Assembly: GCA_902363735.1 (NCBI GenBank)
Contig: CABJBA010000012.1
Location: 1-64,000 of the forward strand
Direction of reading: 5' to 3'
Source of the DNA: Clostridiaceae bacterium
Lineage (GTDB): Bacteria; Bacillota; Clostridia; Lachnospirales; Lachnospiraceae
DNA length: 64,000 nucleotides
In this document: positions 30,510 to 36,904 of the stretch, one piece after another
Position numbering within the stretch: position 1 is the first letter of the stretch
Layout of the letters: each line of letters starts with the position of its first letter
Notes under the pieces: generated by a model
Database searches by the model: none
The model's input: the letters and a program-made list of their open reading frames with translations, nothing else
Told to the model about the DNA's origin: nothing
Translations under genes and position numbers: made by a program

Positions 30510-31036
30510 TATCTCACCTTACCCTTCTTATCTGTACTGTATTGCTGAATTTCTTCTGTAACTGCAATTGCTACTGAATCCGTTTTCCTACTTGCTTTCA
30601 TATTTCTAGCGGCTTCTTGTGCAAGTCTTTCAGCAAGTTCATTAATTTCCTTGCCATATCGAGTTTTATAAAACATCTTATCCAGAGTTTTTTCATCTTC
30701 TCTCAAAGATTCATATTTACCCTGACTAGAACAAAAATCCAGAAAGTTTTCAGGCGAATCTCTTCTTTCCTTGGCTTCCTGAATAAGCTCATAGTTCCAC
30801 TCGCAAACAACATCAATAGTATCATCAATGGAATACTCCATCACTTCGCCATATTCCTCACCGATATCGACTCTGACAAGCTTTCCATCTAATTCACCAA
30901 GACCATATCCATGACCTTCCATATAATTAAGCAGGATTTCTGAATCTTTACTGCTAAGATCCATCAATAAATCATTCTCATCCAAATACTCTATAAGTTC
31001 CTCTGGTTTTGTAAATAAAACAGCTTCTTTATCCAT
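30509..31036 (-). CDS. ICE hypothetical protein before mobC
   Basis: Acidic protein of 175 aa that I do not recognise, with no membrane segment. A short GYGLGELDGKLVRVDIGEEYGEV stretch looks beta-rich and the rest is helical. The start is uncertain: 31036 (ATG) is 13 bases from AGGAGG, while the GTG at 31048 is too close to it. It is the first gene after the candidate oriT. Confidence 0.6.
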   Translation of the reverse strand: MDKEAVLFTKPEELIEYLDENDLLMDLSSKDSEILLNYMEGHGYGLGELDGKLVRVDIGEEYGEVMEYSIDDTIDVVCEWNYELIQEAKERRDSPENFLDFCSSQGKYESLREDEKTLDKMFYKTRYGKEINELAERLAQEAARNMKASRKTDSVAIAVTEEIQQYSTDKKGKVR

Positions 31037-31129
31037 TGCGATTAGCACACCTCCTTATCCGTGTTTAGTAAATCTCTAGTTCTTTCCCATGACAATAGCA
31101 TAGCTACCGACATGGCTAGATACGCATTA

Positions 31130-31178
31130 GAGACGTCTCCGTCTCAAATGCATCTAGTTAGGGGAGCTAATCCCCTAA
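31130..31178. other. Candidate oriT inverted repeats
   Basis: Two perfect inverted repeats stand close together upstream of the relaxosome genes: GAGACG/CGTCTC (31130-31145, spacer 4) and TTAGGGGA/TCCCCTAA (31158-31178, spacer 5), the second followed by AACCCCTGAT. A GC-rich stem next to a short unpaired stretch directly ahead of mobC and relaxase genes is the usual form of MOBP origins. The nick position cannot be fixed from sequence alone. Confidence 0.6.
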
Positions 31179-31197
31179 AACCCCTGATATTTTATAT

Positions 31198-31409
31198 TCC
31201 CCATGGAATTTCCCCATGTTTTGGCACTTATCATTTGGAAATTCCCCATGAAAAGTCCATTTTGGTATGGTATTTCCCCATGTATAAAATGAAATATATT
31301 TTCAACAAAAAAACCACAAAATTATTCCCTACGACATTTCCCCATGTTTTGGCATCTGTCATTTGGAAATTCCCCATGAAAAGTCCATTTTGGTATGGTA
31401 TTTCCCCAT
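31198..31409. repeat. Long direct repeats with CCCCATG iterons
   Basis: A block of about 75 bp occurs twice, at 31208-31282 and 31336-31409, with few differences. Each copy contains three ATTCCCCAT or TTTCCCCAT units, and one more unit precedes the first copy. The second copy ends inside the stop codon of the TOPRIM gene. Placed between that gene and the oriT stems, these are likely binding sites for a relaxosome or replication protein. A plus-strand frame across the repeats is not considered a gene. Confidence 0.75.
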
Positions 31410-32371
31410 CAACGCATCATTGATCTCTCTGTCCTTACAGGCTGAAGCTTAACAGCAACAAGCCATTCATTATAATCCTTGTAGTTCTTTGGTGGTGGAC
31501 AGTCCTCTACATCATAACCTAAGCTATAATACTTCTCTGTAAGTTCTTCCGTTGCCTTTCTTCCGGGCACATCATTATCCAAACAAAATCTTATAGATGT
31601 AATTTGAGGGTGTTCCTCTAAAAATGTCTCCAGTGGTGCATCAGATAACATTCCAAGGGCGAGCTTATTCGTTTCAAAATCCATATGAATGTCCATATAG
31701 CTCATAAGATCAATGGCTGCTTCAAATACAATTAATTCACTGCTATTGTCTGTGAAAATGTTAAAACCATAATTCTTATCATTTCCTACCACATCACACT
31801 TAAAGCTATTACCACCCCTGTCAAACACACCTCGCATACTGGCAAATCTGGTAGCACCTTCCTTATCATTTCCTTTAAACACCACGTTGTGATAATCTCT
31901 GGATTCATAAATAAGTCCATGGTTTATAAAGTATTCGATGACCACCTTGCTGATTGCTCTTTCCTTATTCAAATACGAATAAATATATGTATTGCTCGCA
32001 GCTGGTTGCGGTAATACGAATAGTTTACTTTCCACCTGTTTCGCCTCTACTTGATGCTTAAATGGTTTTGATGTTTCAGCTTCTGATATTCCTCTGTAGC
32101 CCGCAAAATCAAGTAGCCAAAATACTGCTTCCTTAATATCCATTCCTGCAAATACTCGTAGAAAGTCTATCTGTGAACCACCATTCTCGCCTTTCTCATA
32201 TTGTCTGCTCCAACGAAACCAATGACTTTTATTATAGATTCGAATGGAATCCATTTCTTTCAAGGTGTAATAATTTCCAATACGCTTGACTGTATATCCA
32301 AGTTTTGTCGCAACTGCGGTTAAGTCAATGCTCTTTGCCGCTGCAAGTTCTGCTTCTGAAAATCTATCCAT
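31409..32371 (-). CDS. DUF3991/TOPRIM-domain primase-like protein
   Basis: Protein of 320 aa. The N-terminal half carries the DUF3991 type (IDLTAVATKLGYTVKRIGNYYTLKE and GGSQIDFLRVFAGMDIKEAVFWLL) and the C-terminal half a TOPRIM fold (LIVFEAAIDLMSYMDIH near residue 212, FCLDNDVPGRKA near 268). Such proteins probably prime or support DNA synthesis of the element after transfer. Confidence 0.85.
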   Translation of the reverse strand: MDRFSEAELAAAKSIDLTAVATKLGYTVKRIGNYYTLKEMDSIRIYNKSHWFRWSRQYEKGENGGSQIDFLRVFAGMDIKEAVFWLLDFAGYRGISEAETSKPFKHQVEAKQVESKLFVLPQPAASNTYIYSYLNKERAISKVVIEYFINHGLIYESRDYHNVVFKGNDKEGATRFASMRGVFDRGGNSFKCDVVGNDKNYGFNIFTDNSSELIVFEAAIDLMSYMDIHMDFETNKLALGMLSDAPLETFLEEHPQITSIRFCLDNDVPGRKATEELTEKYYSLGYDVEDCPPPKNYKDYNEWLVAVKLQPVRTERSMMR

Positions 32372-32375
32372 TTTA

Positions 32376-32918
32376 TCACCTACCCTTTCCCTTCTCCGCT
32401 ACCAATGAAGTAGGCGGAAAATTCAGTGTTTCATAATTCGTATTTAACACAATAGAAGGATTTTTCATTAATCCCTTAGCCTTAAAACTGAAATATTCAC
32501 GGTTATCTCCACCCACAATAATATGGTCAAGAAGGGGAATACCAATTAGTTCTGAGAGTTTGAGCATGCGATCTGTTAGCATCGTATCCTCTTTGGATGG
32601 ATGTAAATTTCCCGAGGGGTGGCAATGAAGAAGAATCATATTAGCAGCATTTGAAAGAATGCTTGATTTAAACAATTCTCTTGGATGTGCCATAGCCTGA
32701 TTCACTGCTCCCATACTCGCAATATGAAAGTTTATTGGTGTATTGTCTCCTTTCAAATTCACAATGCAGACTACCTCTCTATCCATTTCGCATAGAAATT
32801 TTCCAACCACATCTACTGCATCCTCTGGAGTCACAATTCTGTGTTCCGATAAAACCGGAGCGTCTTTCACAAGCCTTACTGATACCACATCCAATTTAAA
32901 TTCATTCTTCCTTGGCAT
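32376..32918 (-). CDS. RadC/JAB-domain protein
   Basis: Protein of 180 aa with the JAB metalloprotease-like motif HCHPSGNLHPSKED near residue 98 and DHIIVGGDNREYFSF after it, as in RadC-family proteins. These are common on mobile elements; the role is not established. The start at 32918 has GAGGAGG 9 bases ahead. The small gene upstream overlaps it by 17 bases. Confidence 0.85.
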   Translation of the reverse strand: MPRKNEFKLDVVSVRLVKDAPVLSEHRIVTPEDAVDVVGKFLCEMDREVVCIVNLKGDNTPINFHIASMGAVNQAMAHPRELFKSSILSNAANMILLHCHPSGNLHPSKEDTMLTDRMLKLSELIGIPLLDHIIVGGDNREYFSFKAKGLMKNPSIVLNTNYETLNFPPTSLVAEKGKGR

Positions 32919-33018
32919 CGGTATCAGCCTCCTCTCCAATTGAAATGTGAATGATAAAATCCCCTTCTTGGTCTTTTACAAGCTTCACAATTTCTTGCAT
33001 TGTTACTTCTCGTTCCAT
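32902..33018 (-). CDS. Small ICE protein of 38 aa
   Basis: Short frame MEREVTMQEIVKLVKDQEG and so on, acidic at the C terminus, with AGGAG 7 bases before its ATG. It begins 9 bases after the stop of the DUF5688 gene and overlaps the start of the RadC-like gene in another frame, so it may couple their translation. I do not recognise a family. Confidence 0.6.
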   Translation of the reverse strand: MEREVTMQEIVKLVKDQEGDFIIHISIGEEADTDAKEE

Positions 33019-33027
33019 AATCTACTC

Positions 33028-34032
33028 CTATCTGGACTGATCCTTAACTTCATAGATAAGTTTTGGTTCTGCCACAATTCCATCAAGACGTTTATTTGGA
33101 GTATCCGTTGCTAATGAAAGCTTTCTAAGGTCTTTGTCATAGTGATATACCTGATTTGATAATCTCTCATCTAATGAAACCTGGTCCATATTGATTTCAT
33201 TTACCATCTGAGCCAATTCATTTGGATCTCCCATATTTACTGATACTGCAATAACTTCGTGTAGCGACGAGGGCATAATATACAGATCTGTTTCTAACTT
33301 TTCAGCCAACTTGTGAAGATTATCCTCATAAAGCATGGAAGCAGCACCATTTACACCTCTGTCATTAGAAATCACATACATCATGTTTTCCTCTGGAACT
33401 TCCCCAATCATCATATCTGCAATTTCACCCGGCATTCCATCTGCCATCATCATATCTCTGATAACATCATTCATGGATTTCACGGTTGGTGGAAATAAAC
33501 GTACTGTATTTTCTACCGCAGCTTTATAAAGCTGTTCTTCATTCATACCTAATTTTTCTGCAAGACCATAATTTACAATCGTACTAGAAATCCCATCTCT
33601 GTCCTTATCTACAACCCAGCGATAAATGATTGATAAATCCTGAAACTGTCTACTAGGAATATTCTCAAGCATTCCTTTGTTCTGCTCCGTATTCACTAGC
33701 ACCATAATGATATTGTCTTTGGCTGTATCAAAATCAACCTTTGGACTTACATTTGGTGCTTCCACAAACGCTTTAACCATAGACTCTGCTGCACTCTGTA
33801 ACACTTCCTGCAAATCTTCACATTCCTTATAATGCTCGTACATGTTGTTGATATAGATGGTTGGTGAAGTTGATAATCTGTCATCACCTGTTGAAACCAG
33901 ATTAATTCCATCCATTGTCTGATTCACCTTTGTTATTGAATGTACATCGACCTTGTAATCTTTGTACTCCTCTGGCATAAACTCTTTGAATTTCTCTGCC
34001 ACTACTTCTTTGAATAATTCGTAATTCATCAT
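33028..34032 (-). CDS. DUF5688-family protein, first gene of the transfer operon
   Basis: Soluble protein of 334 aa of the DUF5688 type, with the N-terminal FKEFMPEEYKDYKVDVHSITKVNQTMDG region, a central RxFQDLSIIYRWVVD, and a C-terminal MMYVISNDRGVNGAASMLYED segment. The function is unknown. AGGAGG lies 8 bases before the first of two ATGs. It is the first full gene behind a leader peptide and a terminator, so expression of the transfer operon probably passes through that attenuator. Confidence 0.8.
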   Translation of the reverse strand: MMNYELFKEVVAEKFKEFMPEEYKDYKVDVHSITKVNQTMDGINLVSTGDDRLSTSPTIYINNMYEHYKECEDLQEVLQSAAESMVKAFVEAPNVSPKVDFDTAKDNIIMVLVNTEQNKGMLENIPSRQFQDLSIIYRWVVDKDRDGISSTIVNYGLAEKLGMNEEQLYKAAVENTVRLFPPTVKSMNDVIRDMMMADGMPGEIADMMIGEVPEENMMYVISNDRGVNGAASMLYEDNLHKLAEKLETDLYIMPSSLHEVIAVSVNMGDPNELAQMVNEINMDQVSLDERLSNQVYHYDKDLRKLSLATDTPNKRLDGIVAEPKLIYEVKDQSR

Positions 34033-34052
34033 TAAAATTTCCTCCTGAAATT

Positions 34053-34079
34053 AAAAAATCCCGCCAAACAAATGGCGGG
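34053..34079 (-). terminator. Attenuator terminator before the DUF5688 gene
   Basis: Perfect stem CCCGCCA/TGGCGGG with loop TTTGTT, followed by six T on the minus strand. It lies between the leader peptide frame and the DUF5688 ribosome binding site. The leader contains CCGCC, which could pair with GGCGG of the 3' arm and so compete with the terminator. Confidence 0.8.
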
Positions 34080-34106
34080 TGCTGTTAATAGTTATTTTGT
34101 TTTAAT

Positions 34107-34137
34107 CAGAAGATTCCCGTTAAGGCGGAACCTTCTG
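34107..34137 (-). promoter_or_regulatory. Leader hairpin overlapping the end of the leader peptide
   Basis: CAGAAGGTTCC pairs with GGGAATCTTCTG across an 8-base loop (11 pairs with one G-T). The 5' arm is codons 8-11 of the leader peptide, so a ribosome halted at the RLR codons would cover it. Confidence 0.7.
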
Positions 34138-34158
34138 GCGTAATCGCATGTGAGTCAT
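34120..34158 (-). CDS. ErmD-leader-like peptide MTHMRLRQKVPP
   Basis: Frame of 12 codons with a strong ribosome binding site (AAAGGAGGCACGT before the ATG). The peptide begins MTHMRLR; the ErmD leader begins MTHSMRLR, and its MRLR segment is a known macrolide-dependent ribosome arrest motif. It is followed by an overlapping hairpin and a terminator, the standard attenuator arrangement. Here the regulated gene is not a resistance gene but the start of the conjugation operon. Confidence 0.8.
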   Translation of the reverse strand: MTHMRLRQKVPP

Positions 34159-34265
34159 ACGTGCCTCCTTTCATAATTCATATTTCTTGTTTCTACACAG
34201 ATGATTTTCACAAGATTATGATACTTTTGCTATTTATTTAATAGTATAAGTCCCCCTATAATTAT

Positions 34266-34273
34266 GCTATAAT
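34266..34273 (+). promoter_or_regulatory. Extended -10 promoter of the YafY-type regulator
   Basis: TGCTATAAT matches the extended -10 consensus TGnTATAAT. It lies about 80 bases before the leader frame of the regulator gene. No good -35 box is seen at the usual distance, as is common with extended -10 promoters. Confidence 0.55.
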
Positions 34274-34353
34274 AGTGTGAATTCAATATTTATTACAGCA
34301 TTCTAATTATTTTTATAATTAATTTTTATCATAAAGAAAAGGAGAACGTGTAT

Positions 34354-34410
34354 ATGAAGCTTTCATTATTTCTCATACATCAATATTATGCAAATAAGTC
34401 GATTATTTAA
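34354..34410 (+). CDS. Short leader frame overlapping the YafY regulator start
   Basis: ATG with AAGGAG 9 bases ahead, coding 18 residues (MKLSLFLIHQYYANKSII). It ends 23 bases inside the regulator gene, which itself has no ribosome binding site of its own. Ribosomes ending this frame could restart at the regulator ATG, so the frame probably serves translational coupling. Confidence 0.55.
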   Translation: MKLSLFLIHQYYANKSII

Positions 34411-35317
34411 TATCCTTTATATACTCATAGAAAAGGGACAAATAACAGCTACTGAATTGTCTAAAAATCTTGAGGTATCAATCAGAACAATTTATAGAGA
34501 TGTCGAAGCGCTAAGTCAAGCTGGTATACCAATTTATACACTACAAGGAAAGGGTGGTGGCATCTCACTGACTGATGATTTTATTTTTAACAAAACATTA
34601 TTATCAGAAAATGAACAGGATGAGATACTACTAGCTATACAAAGTCTATCCGCCTTGCAATATCCTGAACTCGACAATATATTTTTAAAATTAAGTACCT
34701 TTTTTAATAGAACTAGCAATAACTGGATTGAAATTGATTTTTCATCTTGGGGAAATGAAAAAAGGCAGAATGCAATCTTTACGCTTATTAAGGACTTAAT
34801 TCTAAAGAAAAAACCAATCTCCTTTACCTACTATAATGTAAAAGGTGAAAAAAGTGATCGTCTTATTCTTCCGGAAAAATTACTTTTCAAAAATAATTCT
34901 TGGTATCTAAAAGGTTATTGTTATCGCAAAAATGATACAAGAACATTCAAAATCGGAAGAATATCAGATGCAGAAGAAGCAAGTGATCTTAATATTGAAC
35001 TTTTAAAAAATTCGTCATGTAACAAATCCCTTTCTTCAAATGAATCCCTGCCAATCCCACCAGTCAAACTGATTAATATGCAAATGAAGGTATCATCTGC
35101 GGGCGCATATCGCGTTTTTGAAGATTTTGAAGAAAGTGAAATTACAAAAAACGAGGATGGATCCTATTCAATAAATACTAACTTGCCAGACGGAGAATGG
35201 ATATTTAACTATCTCTTATCATATGGGACATTACTTGAAGTTTTTGAACCAATAAGCATACGAAATGAACTGGTTAGACGCATTACTGAAATGGCAAGCA
35301 CCTATCAAATTTATTAA
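34388..35317 (+). CDS. YafY-family HTH/WYL-domain transcription regulator
   Basis: Protein of 309 aa. The N-terminal winged helix-turn-helix includes TATELSKNLEVSIRTIYRDVEALSQAGIP (about residues 18-46) and GGGISL; a WYL domain follows (SFTYYNVKGEKSDRLILPEKLLFKNNSWYLKGYC, about 145-178), then a WCX-type C terminus. WYL domains sense small ligands or nucleic acid. It is one of the few plus-strand genes in the ICE. A 16-bp palindrome at 36645 before a nearby gene may be its operator. Confidence 0.9.
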   Translation: MQISRLFNILYILIEKGQITATELSKNLEVSIRTIYRDVEALSQAGIPIYTLQGKGGGISLTDDFIFNKTLLSENEQDEILLAIQSLSALQYPELDNIFLKLSTFFNRTSNNWIEIDFSSWGNEKRQNAIFTLIKDLILKKKPISFTYYNVKGEKSDRLILPEKLLFKNNSWYLKGYCYRKNDTRTFKIGRISDAEEASDLNIELLKNSSCNKSLSSNESLPIPPVKLINMQMKVSSAGAYRVFEDFEESEITKNEDGSYSINTNLPDGEWIFNYLLSYGTLLEVFEPISIRNELVRRITEMASTYQIY

Positions 35318-35335
35318 TTATTGTATTTTCCATTT

Positions 35336-35373
35336 AAACAAGAGGTGCTAAGTAAAATAGCACCTCTTGTTTA
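35336..35373. terminator. Bidirectional terminator between convergent genes
   Basis: Long perfect inverted repeat with arms AAACAAGAGGTGCTA and TAGCACCTCTTGTTT around an 8-base loop. It separates the plus-strand regulator from the minus-strand MazG-like gene and can serve both. Confidence 0.85.
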
Positions 35374-35425
35374 AACTATTGATTATTTCTCAGATAATAG
35401 GACATATCTTTCATATATAAAATAA

Positions 35426-35746
35426 TTATCTCTCTAGATTTGATAAGAACACATCTAATGAATTCATAATATCTATATCCATGCGATCTGAAAGTACAAT
35501 AAGCCACCATATACATTCACTTAGTTTATGTTCTAATTGAGATAATTCATTATCTGAAATTGGCCATCGCTTCTGCTGAGCCATTGTCAATCGTCCTATG
35601 ATCCCCGCATCTGTTAAAAAAGCAAGTGCATCCTCTTCTATTGTCCATTCACTGCCATGGTATTGATTCTCCAATTTATGATAATTTTCTCTTATCTTTT
35701 TAGAACGAGCAATCACATCGCCTAAAAGCATTTCTTTACCTTTCAT
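35426..35746 (-). CDS. MazG-like nucleotide pyrophosphohydrolase family protein
   Basis: All-helical protein of 106 aa resembling MazG-like proteins, with LEHKLSECIWWLIVLSDRMDID (about residues 70-91) in the place of the metal-binding helices. The usual EExxE motif is only partly kept, so activity is uncertain. The ribosome binding site (AAAGG) is weak. It belongs to the YafY cargo block. Confidence 0.6.
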   Translation of the reverse strand: MKGKEMLLGDVIARSKKIRENYHKLENQYHGSEWTIEEDALAFLTDAGIIGRLTMAQQKRWPISDNELSQLEHKLSECIWWLIVLSDRMDIDIMNSLDVFLSNLER

Positions 35747-35808
35747 AATACCAACCTTTCTAAAAAACTATCCTTTTAGTATTTTATTTGATTTTCTATT
35801 TAATTATC

Positions 35809-36183
35809 TCATAACATTTGTTCAATGGATGTGATCGTAATCTCCAAGACTCTAGTTAAAAAAGAAAATTTCTCTTTCATCATATTATATTCCGCTCCTA
35901 CATCAAAAAATCTTGCTGTCCCTTCTACCACAAAACCAATCCCTTGATAGTTGTTAAATCCTATAACATTTTTGCTTCCTAATGCCATTTTTATTTTTTT
36001 ATTTACATTTATATTAGCTTCTGTTTTATGCATTAGACCAGCTGGAATGAGTATTCTTTCATCTTCTGTTACTACCAAATAAGTGTTCCATTCATTTACT
36101 ATATGTGGCTCTCCTTTTCCCCATGTAACAATCGTTACAATGCCTTCATTTTTCAGAACTTCGTAAAATTTTTCTGATATCAT
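35809..36183 (-). CDS. Pyridoxamine 5'-phosphate oxidase-like (PPOX) protein
   Basis: Protein of 124 aa with the split-barrel flavin-binding pattern: GIVTIVTWGKGEPHIVNEWNTYL, ILIPAGLMHKTEANI and KIKMALGSKNVIG. Members bind FMN or F420; the substrate is unknown. The ribosome binding site is AAGGAG. It shares direction and spacing with its neighbours in the YafY block. Confidence 0.75.
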   Translation of the reverse strand: MISEKFYEVLKNEGIVTIVTWGKGEPHIVNEWNTYLVVTEDERILIPAGLMHKTEANINVNKKIKMALGSKNVIGFNNYQGIGFVVEGTARFFDVGAEYNMMKEKFSFLTRVLEITITSIEQML

Positions 36184-36253
36184 ATATTTAATCTCCTTTA
36201 TATTATGAAAATATATTATTAATAATTAAGTGACTGTTTCATTTATTAATCAC

Positions 36254-36595
36254 TTATTCTAAATCTGCGATTAATTTAACAATTCTCTTATCTTCTATAA
36301 AAAACTTATATAATCCAACTACTTCATTACCTGTAAAATCGCCTTTAAATTGCACACGCATTTTCAAATAGCTTTCTTTTACTTTATAATTTAATACCTC
36401 TGTCTGTGTATGATAATTAATAAAATAGTCTTGAAAATAACGCCTAATTTCCTCCTTTCCATAAAGATCATTGTTAATTGATTTTTCTTCTATCATAGCT
36501 GTATCCGAAAAGGAACTTAAATACATATTTACATCTAGCATATTTGAGCTCTTTATAAAGTTCAATACAACTTCTAGTAATTCATTCTCATTCAT
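36254..36595 (-). CDS. SnoaL/NTF2-like protein
   Basis: Protein of 113 aa with the cone-shaped NTF2/SnoaL fold pattern: an N-terminal helix pair, MYLSSFSDTAMIEE, YGKEEIRRYFQDYF, and a C-terminal beta part ending FIEDKRIVKLIADLE. The function is unknown. The ribosome binding site is AAGGAG. It is the first gene of the minus-strand cargo set, downstream of the 16-bp palindrome. Confidence 0.7.
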   Translation of the reverse strand: MNENELLEVVLNFIKSSNMLDVNMYLSSFSDTAMIEEKSINNDLYGKEEIRRYFQDYFINYHTQTEVLNYKVKESYLKMRVQFKGDFTGNEVVGLYKFFIEDKRIVKLIADLE

Positions 36596-36644
36596 ATATT
36601 TTAACTCCTTTCCTTTTTATTTACTAATAATATCATTTATAACC

Positions 36645-36660
36645 TGACAGCATGCTGTCA
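36645..36660. promoter_or_regulatory. 16-bp perfect palindromic operator
   Basis: TGACAGCATGCTGTCA, a perfect palindrome 50 bases before the SnoaL-like gene, in its promoter region. By position and symmetry it is a likely dimer-binding site, most simply for the YafY-type regulator of the same cluster. Confidence 0.65.
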
Positions 36661-36771
36661 TATTACAAATTAATATTTCTGATTCTCATCTATGTTAATA
36701 TTAATAGAAATAAATATATTATAACTTAGCATATCCTCATATTTCAAAGAAAAAAAAGACTTTCTCCAACC

Positions 36772-36811
36772 TTTTGAAATAGAAATATCATTTTGAATTT
36801 CTATTTCAAAA
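36772..36811. repeat. Perfect inverted repeat with 15-bp arms
   Basis: TTTTGAAATAGAAAT and ATTTCTATTTCAAAA separated by 10 bases, between the secreted repeat protein gene and the SnoaL-like gene. No adjoining T-run is seen. It may be a terminator of unusual form or a protein-binding site. The rest of this 300-base gap holds no gene I can support. Confidence 0.65.
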
Positions 36812-36904
36812 GACATTATTACTGACTTCACAATTGAATTATTGATTATCAAGACCTCCAAAGATAATCATCTTACATAAAATAAAATTTAGTAGTCATC
36901 TTAT

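Noticed and set aside
31061..31423. Plus-strand frame of 120 codons across the CCCCATG repeats
   Set aside because: It only translates the direct repeats and oriT-like stems; no family resemblance and no ribosome binding site.
36670..36861. Minus-strand frame of 63 codons before the secreted repeat protein
   Set aside because: Begins with TTG, is AT-driven and runs through the long inverted repeat; better explained as non-coding.
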